64,000 nt of DNA. It comes from CAYRWR01 sp964428015. GTDB taxonomy: Bacteria; Spirochaetota; Brevinematia; Brevinematales; CAYRWR01. The DNA lies in assembly GCA_964428015.1 (NCBI GenBank), contig CAYRWR010000004.1, positions 70,690 to 134,689 on the forward strand. Direction: 5' to 3'. Positions 24,286-34,371 of this stretch are shown piece by piece; position 1 is the stretch's first letter; each line of letters opens with the position of its first letter. Below the pieces are notes generated by a model. The model was not told the DNA's origin and did no database searches. It worked only from the letters and a program-made list of their open reading frames with translations. The translations under genes and the position numbers were made by a program.

Positions 24286-25405
24286 AGAGACCATAGACGC
24301 TAAAAGAATCGTAATCAAACTGGGAACCCGCCAGATAACCGACCTGCAGTCAGTAAATCGTGATAATATACGCAAGCTGGTGGAAGAAATTACAGAGCTG
24401 CGGGCTCAGGGCCGGGAAGTAATACTTACCGTGAGCGGAGCCGTAGGTCTGGGAAGACTGGCCTTTAATCATCCTGCCTCAGAATCCCTGTCTATACCCC
24501 AGAAGCAGGCTTTTGCTGGAGTAGGACAGGTTCGACTGATGCATGAGCTGGATCATGCCTTTGGGGCCAGTAACATGCTGGTGGGCCAGGTCCTTTTGAC
24601 GCATAATATCTTTGAACATCGCGGAGCATACCTCAATGCACGCAACACACTCAACACCATGTTGTCCATGAAAATAATCCCGGTGATCAATGAGAATGAC
24701 TCCGTGGCAGTAGAAGAAATCAAATTCGGGGACAATGACCGTCTCGGTGCACTGGTAGCCCTCCTGGTGGATGCCGACCTCTATATTATACTGTCTGATA
24801 TTGATGGGTTTTACCGGGACTTTGATACGGATCACCCCCTACTGGTAAGGGAGATCAACCTGGACGAAGACCGCGAACTTTTACAACATGCCCGAAATGC
24901 CCAGACTACCTTCAGTACCGGAGGCATGATCACCAAACTGGAAGCAGCCCGTATGACCACTCTATCTGGAATTCCCATGGTGATTGCCAATGGATTCAAA
25001 GACAGAGTCATTGAAAGGGTGCTGGATGACCTATCTGAAGGATCGATTTTTGTATCGAACAAGCTCAACCTCAGCGCCAAGAAACGCTGGATCACAGGTA
25101 AGAAAGTCAAAGGAAAGCTCATTGTCGACGAAGGGGCTGCCAAAGCTGTGATCAGTCATAAGAGTCTGCTGGCCAGCGGAATTGCGGGAATAGAGGGCCG
25201 ATTTGAAGCAGGGGCCAATATCAGTATCCTGGACGAAGAGCTTAAAGAGATAGCCCGGGGATTATGTAATTATTCCTCGGAAGAACTGGGCCGTATTGCG
25301 GGGAAACACAGCCGGGAATTTGAAGCCCTGTTAGGGTATCCCAACCGCTATGACAGCGTGGTACATATCGATAACATGGTCATCGTCCACACGCCTGGAC
25401 TCTAG
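24266..25405 (+). CDS. proB: glutamate 5-kinase with PUA domain
   Basis: 379 residues; phosphorylates glutamate in proline synthesis. The amino-acid kinase fold shows RIVIKLGTRQITD, INENDSVAVEEIKFGDNDRLGALVALLVDADLYIILSDIDGFY and FSTGGMITKLEAARM. A C-terminal PUA domain spans about 285-370 (GKLIVDEGAAKAV...IARGLCNYSSEELGRIAGKHS). The usual VSSGAI loop reads VSGAVGLG. proA is not adjacent, so the next enzyme must be elsewhere. It overlaps obgE. Confidence 0.95.
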   Translation: MPIRLSKETIDAKRIVIKLGTRQITDLQSVNRDNIRKLVEEITELRAQGREVILTVSGAVGLGRLAFNHPASESLSIPQKQAFAGVGQVRLMHELDHAFGASNMLVGQVLLTHNIFEHRGAYLNARNTLNTMLSMKIIPVINENDSVAVEEIKFGDNDRLGALVALLVDADLYIILSDIDGFYRDFDTDHPLLVREINLDEDRELLQHARNAQTTFSTGGMITKLEAARMTTLSGIPMVIANGFKDRVIERVLDDLSEGSIFVSNKLNLSAKKRWITGKKVKGKLIVDEGAAKAVISHKSLLASGIAGIEGRFEAGANISILDEELKEIARGLCNYSSEELGRIAGKHSREFEALLGYPNRYDSVVHIDNMVIVHTPGL

Positions 25406-25413
25406 GTCAGTCA

Positions 25414-25818
25414 ATGAGATACTGTTTTTTATTACTGCTTGTTTTCTCCCTATATGACTGTGCTCCCTGGAAAGCAGACCAGGGTCCCCTGGGTACACCC
25501 TTTCAATGGTCCATACAGGTGCATCCTGATGGGGAAAATATAGTGAAAATCCGGATCAGGACCGCACCGCTGGAAAAAGAAAGTCTGGCCTGGGCGGATA
25601 TCCTGTTCCGGTCTTTCGATATAGCATACCGGTTCGCCCAGCCTGTTGACCGTCTGATTATAGAATTGCCTCTACCTCAACGTTCCGGAGAATTATATGA
25701 GCTATATTTTTCCGATTATGATTCCTACAAAAATAAATCTATCAGTATGTCAGATCTTCTACCCAGGATGATAATTAAACCTCTGGAAACAGTTCCGGTT
25801 GATTTTTTTACACCATAA
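25414..25818 (+). CDS. small putative lipoprotein
   Basis: 134 residues. MRYCFLLLLVFSLYDC looks like a lipoprotein signal with a loose, spirochaete-style lipobox (LYDC, Cys16). The mature part of about 118 residues is beta-rich with no recognised domain. It begins 8 bases after the proB stop and probably ends that operon. No terminator is obvious behind it. Confidence 0.6.
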   Translation: MRYCFLLLLVFSLYDCAPWKADQGPLGTPFQWSIQVHPDGENIVKIRIRTAPLEKESLAWADILFRSFDIAYRFAQPVDRLIIELPLPQRSGELYELYFSDYDSYKNKSISMSDLLPRMIIKPLETVPVDFFTP

Positions 25819-25836
25819 AAGTTGTGCAATTTGTCC

Positions 25837-25866
25837 TTGACACCTTTCCATAGTTTTCATTATACT
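25837..25866 (+). promoter_or_regulatory. promoter of the metallophosphoesterase gene
   Basis: TTGACA (25837-25842) and TATACT (25861-25866) are 18 bp apart, 34 bases before the ATG; AAAGGAA follows. Confidence 0.65.
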
Positions 25867-25899
25867 CTTATCCTAAAAATAGTATAAAAGGAACTTCTC

Positions 25900-27582
25900 A
25901 TGAAAAAATTAATTGCTGCAATTCTTCTTGTTTCCGGGATAAGCACTGTTTATTCTCAAAAAGATGCTATATTGATGGTAAATCCTTTGGAGAAGACCGC
26001 CATTGTCGGTGGACGGGAAACTTTTCTCCCCCGGATTTTTAAAGTAGAAAATGGTGAAAAGAGCCGGGAAAAATTAGAGATCAAAGAAATCCGCTACGAA
26101 TTTGATGGTAAAGAAATATATGCCAGTAAAGCCAAACCCTTCTACATTAAATATGATTTTTCCTTTATCAAAAATGGTTCCTATCCCTTTAAAGTAGAGG
26201 TAAAAGATGAAAAAGGGGGGCAGCATGTCTTTTTTACCAATATCATTGTCTCCAATGTCAATGTCATTGTCCGGGCCAAGTTAAAAACTCCCATACCTCC
26301 AGGCCGTCAGCTCTTTATTGCAGGCAATCCCACTGTCCTGTCACCGGTAGAGGATGAATGGGAAGCCAAAGGAAAAGAATTCAAACAAGTAAACAAAGAT
26401 ACCTATGAGGTCAGTTTCCAGGCGGGTCTGAACAGCCGTCTGGTATTTGAAGTAAATTTGGGCAGCTGGGCTCTCAAAGGCCGGGATCCCAAGAATAATG
26501 TCATACACCCTACCGTCAAAATTACTGAGCCAAATCAGGTCATCGAAATTGAAGTTGATAATTGGGGGGTATTGCAGGGACATATATCCGGGACTGGCTA
26601 TGTCATAGGATGGATGGGAGATCCTTCAGAACTGATTTTTTCTCATACCCATAAAGATGATTCCCCTACCACTATGGCCTGGAGATATGAGCAGGGTGAT
26701 TTTCAGACCATGCAGACCACTAAAACACAGTTCTCTCACTTTATCATACCTTTCAAGCAGGGTAAAAAACTGGAATTTACGTTTACCCCCTTCAAGGAAA
26801 CTAATACATTCCAGGTTCCCGCTCTGAGCTATCCTTTTCAATTTATTGCTGTGGGTGACATACGCATTTCCGGATCGTCCAAGATCCCCGGACTTATAGC
26901 TAAAGAAAAAGACACTTCTTTCATAGTGGATACCGGAGACATTGTGTTTTCCGGCTTAAATGCCACAGACTGGACAAGTTTCTTTAAGATATTCAAACCG
27001 CTAATTTCACAATTTATCTATCAGCCTGCCATCGGTAACCATGAAGAAGAGACTCCTCTCTACCAGCCGGTACTGGGACGTCCTTTCTGGTACTATTTTA
27101 CCTGGGGCAACAGTCTGTTTATTAATCTGAATGACAATTCTCCCTTCCAGCCGGGCAGTGAACAGTACCAGTGGCTGACCAATACTCTGGAGAAAACCAA
27201 GAACTACAAATTCAAATTTGTCAGTTTTCATGTACCCATCTATACCAGCCGGGTAAAAGGACTCAATGAAGACGGCATTAAATATCTGGTGCCTCTGTTT
27301 GAGAAATACAAGATTGATGTGGTATTCAACGGTGATGATCACGGCTATGAAGCCACCTATCCCATGCTGCAGGGTAAAAAATCTGATAAAGGCGGTGTTA
27401 TCTATATCGTTACTGCCGGAGGAGGCGCACCTCTCTATGACATGACCCGAAATGAGCCCTGGAGCCGATTCAATAAAAAAGCTTTTCATTATATGAGGGT
27501 AAAAGTCTGGGAAGACCATGTTATACTGGAAGCAGTAGAAGATAACAAGAAAGTATTTGATACCATTGAGATTAAAAAGTAA
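25900..27582 (+). CDS. secreted purple-acid-phosphatase-like metallophosphoesterase
   Basis: 560 residues with a signal peptide ending about residue 19. The N-terminal half is beta-rich: an Ig-like module (25-130), then a starch-binding-like or CBM20-like module (about 133-215, KLKTPIPPGRQLFIAGNP). The calcineurin-like domain (about 305-560) has AVGDIR, DTGDIV, GNHE (379-382), FVSFHVP and GDDHGYE (478-484). In the family the last block is normally GHxH; here the first His is replaced by Asp479. The enzyme may therefore bind metal differently or be inactive. It has its own promoter and terminator. Confidence 0.8.
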   Translation: MKKLIAAILLVSGISTVYSQKDAILMVNPLEKTAIVGGRETFLPRIFKVENGEKSREKLEIKEIRYEFDGKEIYASKAKPFYIKYDFSFIKNGSYPFKVEVKDEKGGQHVFFTNIIVSNVNVIVRAKLKTPIPPGRQLFIAGNPTVLSPVEDEWEAKGKEFKQVNKDTYEVSFQAGLNSRLVFEVNLGSWALKGRDPKNNVIHPTVKITEPNQVIEIEVDNWGVLQGHISGTGYVIGWMGDPSELIFSHTHKDDSPTTMAWRYEQGDFQTMQTTKTQFSHFIIPFKQGKKLEFTFTPFKETNTFQVPALSYPFQFIAVGDIRISGSSKIPGLIAKEKDTSFIVDTGDIVFSGLNATDWTSFFKIFKPLISQFIYQPAIGNHEEETPLYQPVLGRPFWYYFTWGNSLFINLNDNSPFQPGSEQYQWLTNTLEKTKNYKFKFVSFHVPIYTSRVKGLNEDGIKYLVPLFEKYKIDVVFNGDDHGYEATYPMLQGKKSDKGGVIYIVTAGGGAPLYDMTRNEPWSRFNKKAFHYMRVKVWEDHVILEAVEDNKKVFDTIEIKK

Positions 27583-27642
27583 CATATTCTCTGGTCTTGA
27601 ATTGAAAAAACACACTTTAAAAAGAAAGTATGACATGAGATA

Positions 27643-27670
27643 CGGCCCTTTCCAGGGCCGTTTTCTTATT
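27643..27670 (+). terminator. rho-independent terminator
   Basis: CGGCCCT-TTCC-AGGGCCG (27643-27660) followed by TTTTCTTATT. It ends the phosphoesterase transcript. The remaining bases to 27880 are AT-rich with no gene. Confidence 0.85.
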
Positions 27671-27880
27671 TACAATTAGTATCAAATAATTCATTCTATA
27701 ATAATTATAATTATTGACTTCTTTCACAGTGAAAAATATAATCGGATATCCCCAATTTAGTATTATCAGGTACTTTTTTTTAATTTCTGTTGAAATCAAA
27801 AATACAAGATAAATATGAATAAGTAAAAATACCGAAAATATGTATGTTTATTGGTATAAATTTGTAGAAAGGAGTCTTAT

Positions 27881-28384
27881 GTGCACCCCCTTTTCAAGAA
27901 ATTTATGATTATTTTTATTATTCTTTTTTCCACACATCTTCCCCTGAGTGCGAAATATGATGCCGGGGTATATATGAACTTTGGACGATTGTTCTTCGGT
28001 ATATTCGGTACCGGTATTAATCTGGACTTTCTACGTCAACGAATGTTGAATGATAAAATCGGTCTCTCCGGTAAAATCTATTCTAAGATTAAGTTTTCCA
28101 GCTTTAGGTTTGATGTGGGAGCTGGTCCTGTGTTTTATCCTATAGAACCCATGAACGGATTGTATATTTCACCACAGGTCCGTTTTTCCTACAATGAAGC
28201 CAGAACCACTGCAAATTTTCTGATATACCCGGAACTGTCTGTAGGCTGGATGTGGAATATGGGTACCTCGTTTAGATTCGGAATCGGAGTCGAAGTAGCC
28301 GTTGGTTGGCTGTTTACCCTGGCCAGTAATCCTATGACATTTGAACCTGTGATATCCATTTGGATGGGCGGACCTTTGTTTTAA
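27881..28384 (+). CDS. small outer-membrane barrel protein
   Basis: 167 residues from a GTG placed 7 bases after AAAGGAG. Signal peptide MHPLFKKFMIIFIILFSTHLPLSA. The rest alternates hydrophobic and polar residues (VYMNFGRLFFGIFGTGINLDF, FRFDVGAGPVFYP, MWNMGTSFRFGIGVEVAVGW), suggesting an 8-strand barrel. No named family. The next gene follows after 55 bases and may be co-transcribed. Confidence 0.6.
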   Translation: MHPLFKKFMIIFIILFSTHLPLSAKYDAGVYMNFGRLFFGIFGTGINLDFLRQRMLNDKIGLSGKIYSKIKFSSFRFDVGAGPVFYPIEPMNGLYISPQVRFSYNEARTTANFLIYPELSVGWMWNMGTSFRFGIGVEVAVGWLFTLASNPMTFEPVISIWMGGPLF

Positions 28385-28439
28385 AAAAGCTATCCAAGAT
28401 TTCATTTACTTTTTCCCTAATATATGTTATTTTTAAAAC

Positions 28440-30134
28440 ATGAGATTCAAAATAAAGCATTTTATCCTGGTGCTGCTTTTTGTGCTGAGTGTGTTGGATT
28501 TACATTCTCAAGCTCTAACAAATGTTCAACTCTACATTACAAATGCATGGAATAATTCATCTATAGTTTCTACACATTATGGATTAATTAAGGGTTATCC
28601 GGACCGGGATCAGACCCTGGTTTGGAAAGGTATCCCCTATGCGCAACCTCCTGTGAGAGAACTGCGCTGGATGGCTCCTCGTCCCCCGCAACCCTGGACC
28701 GGTATCAAAAAAGCCAACCATTTCGGAAATGCCTGTACCCAATTTCATCCTGTCTTAAAAGGCAGGATCGACGGCTCTGAGGATTGTCTCTATCTTAATA
28801 TCTGGCGACCCCGCACCGCAGATTCTGGACTTCCGGTGTATGTATGGATTCACGGCGGTGGAAACACTATGGGTTCTGCCCATATGGTCCAGGAATATTA
28901 TGGCCAATCTATCGCCCACCGTTCTCAGGTGGTATTTGTTTCCATTAATTACCGGCTGGGCCCATTTGGCTGGCTTTATCATCCTGCTCTCCATTCTACC
29001 AATAGCAACGCTTTAGATATCAGCGGAAATTACGGAACCCTGGACATCATACAGGCCCTGAAATGGATTCAGGAAAATATAGAAGCATTCGGGGGAGATC
29101 CTTCAAATGTAACCATCAGCGGTGAATCTGCCGGTGGGATGAATGTGTTATCTCTATTACTCAGTGATAAAAGCGAAGGGCTTTTTTCCAAGGCAATTTG
29201 TCAAAGCGGCGCACCTCGTTGTTCTTCTCTGGATGAATCCCAAAAACTCACGGAAAAAGTGATAATGAAACTTCTCATTAAAGATAGAAAAGCTAAGGAT
29301 ACTGAAGCAGCCCGTATCTATCTCAATAATATGACTGCCCCACAAATCAGGAAATATCTCTACAGTCACAGTGACCGTCAAATCCTGCAAACCCTGGCAT
29401 CCCGTATGATGGGTATGATCGACATGCCCTATATTCTAAAAGATGGTACAGTGATACCTAAAGAAGGATACGATGCCTGGGATAAAGGAAAAAACCTGAA
29501 AAAGGTACCTTTGATAATTGGTAGCAATAAGGATGAGATCAAACTTTTTATGTTTTTTGGAAAACAGTATCAGAAAGATAAGGATCTCTATAATACCATT
29601 GCTCGATACGGCTCTGATATGTGGAAAGCTACTGGGGTAGACCAGATTGCGGAAGTACTTACTCGACAAAATGCCGGACCGGTATATAGTTATTGGTTCA
29701 CATGGGGTTCTATAGGCCCTGATGGTCGGAGTGTTTTTCCCGGAGATTGGGGTTGGAAATTGGGGGCTTTTCACAGCCTGGAAATAGGTTTTTTCCTGGG
29801 TAATGACATGGTCTTTGGAGGTCTGGGCAGCTCGTTTATCTTTAAAAACTTCAATAAAATAGGCCGCCTGGCTTTATCCCGTGATATCATGCACTATACC
29901 TCCAGTTTTGTACATTTTGGTGACCCAAATCAGGGAAATGCTGATCTACCCACCTGGCTGCCCTGGGATAAACCTGAATCCTCCGGCTCCCTTGTCCTGG
30001 ATGCTGATCTTGATAAGCCTCGTATAAGTATGATGATGCGTACATTCACATCTGAGAAACTAATTCAGGAAATGACTAACACTCAGCCGCCACACGTTAT
30101 TGAACTCATCAAAAGACATCTGGTGATGCCCTAG
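28440..30134 (+). CDS. secreted type-B carboxylesterase
   Basis: 564 residues. Signal peptide ending near residue 23 (LDLHSQ). The type-B esterase signatures are complete: EDCLYLNIWRP, the oxyanion segment VWIHGGGN, and the nucleophile elbow GESAGGMN. The catalytic His is likely in the SREMH-equivalent region, and an acidic residue lies around SNKDEIKLF. Substrates could be carboxylic esters from polysaccharide or lipid. No Shine-Dalgarno is obvious (AAAAC before ATG). It precedes the secreted amylase, which suggests a role in extracellular polymer use. Confidence 0.88.
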   Translation: MRFKIKHFILVLLFVLSVLDLHSQALTNVQLYITNAWNNSSIVSTHYGLIKGYPDRDQTLVWKGIPYAQPPVRELRWMAPRPPQPWTGIKKANHFGNACTQFHPVLKGRIDGSEDCLYLNIWRPRTADSGLPVYVWIHGGGNTMGSAHMVQEYYGQSIAHRSQVVFVSINYRLGPFGWLYHPALHSTNSNALDISGNYGTLDIIQALKWIQENIEAFGGDPSNVTISGESAGGMNVLSLLLSDKSEGLFSKAICQSGAPRCSSLDESQKLTEKVIMKLLIKDRKAKDTEAARIYLNNMTAPQIRKYLYSHSDRQILQTLASRMMGMIDMPYILKDGTVIPKEGYDAWDKGKNLKKVPLIIGSNKDEIKLFMFFGKQYQKDKDLYNTIARYGSDMWKATGVDQIAEVLTRQNAGPVYSYWFTWGSIGPDGRSVFPGDWGWKLGAFHSLEIGFFLGNDMVFGGLGSSFIFKNFNKIGRLALSRDIMHYTSSFVHFGDPNQGNADLPTWLPWDKPESSGSLVLDADLDKPRISMMMRTFTSEKLIQEMTNTQPPHVIELIKRHLVMP

Positions 30135-30325
30135 CATAAATGAACTTCTCTGTTTTTTGATAATTTCACGCTAACAGTTTCAAATTCCAGCCGATTCTAA
30201 TTCCGGAAATAAATGCTACTCACTCACAAATTACACATAATTTAGTCGAATAGCACTTTATCGCATACATCTGCACAGTGACGATAGCACCATGCACTCC
30301 CCTAATAAAATATTTAGTTATTTAT

Positions 30326-30374
30326 TTGAAAAATATATAGTTAGGTGGTATAATTTATATTGTAAGCGGTTACA
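30326..30374 (+). promoter_or_regulatory. promoter with LacI-family operator upstream of the GH13 gene
   Basis: TTGAAA (30326-30331) and TATAAT (30349-30354) are 17 bp apart, with TGG before the -10. Seven bases later comes TGTAAGCGGTTACA (30361-30374), the TGTAA-NCGN-TTACA palindrome typical of LacI/GalR-family repressors and of CcpA sites. Its position over the transcription start means a bound protein would repress. No LacI-type gene is in the window. The 190 bases before it hold no gene. Confidence 0.75.
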
Positions 30375-30433
30375 TGCATATTACAAGCATTGTGCTGTTT
30401 TAGTTAAAAAAAGAATTTTAGAGGAGATGAAAA

Positions 30434-33400
30434 ATGGTGAAAAAAATCGGCAAAGGTTTTCTGGGCATAGGACTTTTTGTACTGGCATTATTTACTGCCT
30501 GTACTATAAACGATCCTAACCCTCCCGCGGAAAACAATACCGCGATCTCAATCAGTTCACCCACTAACAATCAGGATGTGTATAATCCTATTTTGATCAG
30601 TGGGTCTTATTTTGATGAAAGAAATGTGAATTCCATCAAAATCTATTGTTCACCCGTAACCCTTGATTCCACCAACAGTATACAGGCGATTTACAGTGGT
30701 GCAACTCTGATTCCTTTCACGGGCTCACTCAGCAACGCTGTCAATGGTTATTGCTATATTTGGGCAGTAGCAATAAATCAGGATCAGCAGATCACTATTA
30801 GTCCTAAGGTACTGGTCAATAATAAAGGCAACCAGGTTAATACCAATAACTATGACTTTATAAAACCAACCACTATTATTCTTTCTCCCAGTAATCATCA
30901 GTCTGTCAGTGCCAGCTTTGATGTCAGTGGGACTGCCAATGACAACAAATCCGGGGTAGCTCTGGTATGGCTCAATGTGGACGGAGGAATATATCACAAA
31001 GTCGCTCAAGGTGGTGGAGTATGGCAGACCAATCTGACACTCCTCACCGAAGGTGACCATACCATTTCTACCTACGCGGTGGATTATTCCAACAATATCT
31101 CACTGACCAATAGTATTATAGTAAATTTCCTGGCAAGTCTGCCAAGCATCAGTATTCAGAACCCCTCTAATATGAAAATTGTGAAGAACAGTAGCATAAA
31201 TATTTCTGGTACATCTTCAGTAGGCAGCGGTTCAATCACTTCTGTCGCGGTCAAGATAAATAATTCCGTTTATAATACTGCATCAGGTACTACAAACTGG
31301 TCTTTAAATAATGCCACACTAACCAGCCAAGGCACAAACCTGATTTTTGTGCGTGCTATTTCCAGTTCACATGTAACAAATATCACCTCTATTAAAGTGA
31401 TCCTGGATAACGTTTCTCCTTCTGCTGCCATCACTTCCCCGGCAGATTCTGCCATACTGAAAACCAACCCGATTACAGTCAGCGGTACTGCTTCGGACAC
31501 TACCACCTGGATCACAAATGTAAAAGTAGGGATCGACGGTGCCTACATTAATGCCACCGGTTTAAATAACTGGTCTGCCTCCCTCAGTGCAGGCGATGGT
31601 ACACATACCATTTCCGTTTATTCTGTGGATGCAGCTGGAAATTCTTCCGCTGTAGATAGTATTGATGTTACCGTTGATAGAACAGCACCCACACTTTCTG
31701 TTAACACAATTCCTTCATCTGTACAAGATTCTGCACTTGTGGTATCCGGTACTGCCAGCGATGCCACTACCGGAATGGATGGAGTATATGTTAAACTGAA
31801 TAATGGTGCTTTTACCAAGGCTCTAGGCAGCACTTCTTGGAGTAATAATCTGACTCTGATAAATGGTGCTAACATCATCAAAATTTTTGCCAAGGATATA
31901 GCCGGTAATGTTACAGTCACAAATTCCTATACTGTAACTAAACAGACCAGTACTATACTGACCGTAAAATTTAAACTACCTGCCGGTTGGACTACACCCC
32001 ACCTCTATTTTTATAACGCAGTACCTACTAATTCCGTAACCACTACCTGGGCAAATGCCCCTGCAATGACAAATGAAGGTAATGGCTGGTGGACTATTAG
32101 TCTGAACGCTCAGCAGTTAAGGTTGATTTTTAAAGATGGCACACATCAGATTCCGGCAGCAAATATACCAGGAATGCTTGTAACCAACAATATTGTAAAT
32201 TATTACTGGACCAATAATCATTGGTATGCCGCAAATCCTGAACCTACGGTAGACCTTAGCTGTACCATCCTTTCTCCTGCTAATAACAGCCTTACTCTGC
32301 AAAGTAATATCACAGTTTCAGGCAATGCCTATGCTAATCAAAGTCTTTCTGCAGTTTATATTAGTATAAATAATGGAACATATAACATCGCCTCAGGTAC
32401 AAATACATGGACATATTCCACCTCATTGGTTGTGGGTACCAATATTATTAAAGCTTATGCGGTGGGTAATGGAGGCAATCGTTCTATTACAAACACAGTT
32501 AAAATAATACGACGATTAGGTGGAAGCAATCCTTACCCTGGAACCTATTCTGGAAGGAAAGGAGCTTGGTTATATTCTGATGGAGTTGAATTCTCAACAT
32601 TCTGGCGCACAGTGGCTGCAGATAAAGTTTATGTTACCGGTGATTTTTGCAGTTGGACTTTGAAGCCTCTGACTAATATCGGCAATAATATCTGGGTGGG
32701 ATTTGTCCCAGGTGTTCAATCTGGAGCAAACTATAAATTTGTAGGTATTAAGGGTACTGTAACCAACTGGATCCAGGATATATATGGAGCCTACACCCAC
32801 GGTGATCTGGGTAACAGCATTGTAGTTGACCATTCTGAATTTACCTGGCAGGACGGCAGCTGGTCCAGACCTGCCTGGGACACCTACGCCTTATACGAAG
32901 TTAATGTAAATGAATTCACTGCCAGCGATACCACTATCACAGCCTCTAAGAGAGGCACTTACCTGGGTGCAGCCGAAAAAATGTCCTACCTGCAAACTCT
33001 GGGTATTACCTGTATCGAATTGATGCCTATAGCAGAATTCGGCGGCAATGCTCCAGGATGGGGCTATGACACCGCTATATTTACATCACCTGAATCCAGC
33101 TACGGTACCACTCCTTTTGTGGGATACCAGACCATTAATGAGTTTAAAACTCTGGTTAATGAAGCACATAAACATGGAATCGCAGTGGTATTGGATGTGG
33201 TATTCAATCATACCGGCGGATCCAATCCTTTCTGGTCGATGGACCGTCTGCTGTATTTTGACTGGAATAATGACGGTTTAGTACAAGCCAATCCCGGTCA
33301 ACCCGATAATTCTCCCTGGGGTAACCATTTCTGTAACTGGAAAACAGAAGTTCAAAATTATTCCAAAGAAGTACTGGAATACTGGATCACTGAATACCAT

Positions 33401-34297
33401 GTGGACGGATTCCGATATGACGCAGCCAATACTGACTACATTGTTGACAACTTCATAAACAATATGAAAAGCTATCTGGAACCCAAATATCCAAACCTGA
33501 TTACTTTTGTGGAAAGCCTGCCGCCTCAGAATGCGCACAAAACCAAAGGGCCCCAGTGGAACCTGCCCTATTACAAAAACGCCCGCGAAGTACTTAAAGG
33601 TGTGGGGACTGTGGATCAGGCTAACCCCGGCGGATATGACAATTACGGTTTCAGCATGATGGCCAATATTGATGTAAGCTATCTGGATACCGCCTGGGGC
33701 TATTCTACAAGTGCCTGGCATGTACTGAACTATATGGACAGTCACGATGAAAAATCAGTGGCAGCTTATTTGATCAATGCCGGACTCAGCTCTTCTGTGT
33801 CCTGGAAATCCAGATTGGCGATTGCTACTCTGATTGCTTCTAAAGGTTTCCCCATGATTTATGGCGGACAGGAATTCGGAAATGACCGCGACACACCGGA
33901 TGAAGGTCTGCCTGGACGAACAGATCTAAGGCCTCTGAACTGGAGCACTTATACTGCTAACAAAACCTCTATATATGACTACTATGCAGGTATGCTGAAT
34001 CTGCGTAAAAACCATGCTTCTCTGAGGAACCTGAATAACCGGGCTAATCTGATTTATGGAGCCACCGATAATTGTGTCGGTTACCGTTTTGAAAAATCAG
34101 GAGACAGTACCTTTGTGATCTTCCTAAATTTCGGCGGAGACAAGAACAGCTTTAGTCTGAATTCACTGGGATCAGGTACCTGGAAACTTATCGCCGGACC
34201 GGACACCTTCTATGGTGAAGGCTCTACTACCACCAAGACACAATGGGATACAATAACCTTAAATGGTTCATCTGCCCTGGTGTTCATGCTTCAATAA
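30434..34297 (+). CDS. large lipoprotein with Ig-like repeats and a GH13 alpha-amylase domain
   Basis: 1287 residues; ATG fixed by GAGGAG 7 bases upstream. Lipobox LFTAC (Cys23). About residues 35-500 are five or so bacterial Ig-like repeats of about 90 residues, each with VSGTA and a closing SI.V motif. A short starch-binding-like module (about 505-600), another Ig-like repeat, and a CBM48-like module (DKVYVTGDFCSW) follow. The GH13 barrel from about 815 has DVVFNHT, VDGFRYDAAN (nucleophile Asp), TFVESLPP (acid Glu) and MDSHDEKS, closest in feel to branching enzyme or maltogenic members. It should cleave alpha-glucans at the cell surface, and the LacI-type operator upstream supports sugar control. 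Confidence 0.9.
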   Translation: MVKKIGKGFLGIGLFVLALFTACTINDPNPPAENNTAISISSPTNNQDVYNPILISGSYFDERNVNSIKIYCSPVTLDSTNSIQAIYSGATLIPFTGSLSNAVNGYCYIWAVAINQDQQITISPKVLVNNKGNQVNTNNYDFIKPTTIILSPSNHQSVSASFDVSGTANDNKSGVALVWLNVDGGIYHKVAQGGGVWQTNLTLLTEGDHTISTYAVDYSNNISLTNSIIVNFLASLPSISIQNPSNMKIVKNSSINISGTSSVGSGSITSVAVKINNSVYNTASGTTNWSLNNATLTSQGTNLIFVRAISSSHVTNITSIKVILDNVSPSAAITSPADSAILKTNPITVSGTASDTTTWITNVKVGIDGAYINATGLNNWSASLSAGDGTHTISVYSVDAAGNSSAVDSIDVTVDRTAPTLSVNTIPSSVQDSALVVSGTASDATTGMDGVYVKLNNGAFTKALGSTSWSNNLTLINGANIIKIFAKDIAGNVTVTNSYTVTKQTSTILTVKFKLPAGWTTPHLYFYNAVPTNSVTTTWANAPAMTNEGNGWWTISLNAQQLRLIFKDGTHQIPAANIPGMLVTNNIVNYYWTNNHWYAANPEPTVDLSCTILSPANNSLTLQSNITVSGNAYANQSLSAVYISINNGTYNIASGTNTWTYSTSLVVGTNIIKAYAVGNGGNRSITNTVKIIRRLGGSNPYPGTYSGRKGAWLYSDGVEFSTFWRTVAADKVYVTGDFCSWTLKPLTNIGNNIWVGFVPGVQSGANYKFVGIKGTVTNWIQDIYGAYTHGDLGNSIVVDHSEFTWQDGSWSRPAWDTYALYEVNVNEFTASDTTITASKRGTYLGAAEKMSYLQTLGITCIELMPIAEFGGNAPGWGYDTAIFTSPESSYGTTPFVGYQTINEFKTLVNEAHKHGIAVVLDVVFNHTGGSNPFWSMDRLLYFDWNNDGLVQANPGQPDNSPWGNHFCNWKTEVQNYSKEVLEYWITEYHVDGFRYDAANTDYIVDNFINNMKSYLEPKYPNLITFVESLPPQNAHKTKGPQWNLPYYKNAREVLKGVGTVDQANPGGYDNYGFSMMANIDVSYLDTAWGYSTSAWHVLNYMDSHDEKSVAAYLINAGLSSSVSWKSRLAIATLIASKGFPMIYGGQEFGNDRDTPDEGLPGRTDLRPLNWSTYTANKTSIYDYYAGMLNLRKNHASLRNLNNRANLIYGATDNCVGYRFEKSGDSTFVIFLNFGGDKNSFSLNSLGSGTWKLIAGPDTFYGEGSTTTKTQWDTITLNGSSALVFMLQ

Positions 34298-34314
34298 ACC
34301 TCCTAAAATAGAGA

Positions 34315-34352
34315 AGAGCGGGTATGTTGGACATACCCGCTCTTTTTATTTT
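34315..34352 (+). terminator. rho-independent terminator of the GH13 gene
   Basis: AGAGCGGGTATG (34315-34326) pairs perfectly with CATACCCGCTCT (34332-34343) around TTGGA, then TTTTTATTTTA. It also stands 20 bases from the end of the convergent beta-helix gene. Confidence 0.93.
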
Positions 34353-34371
34353 ATGCTCAGTATTTTAATAA

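Noticed and set aside
30292..30519. 75-residue frame upstream of the GH13 gene
   Set aside because: It spans the promoter and operator and overlaps the signal peptide of the GH13 lipoprotein in another frame.
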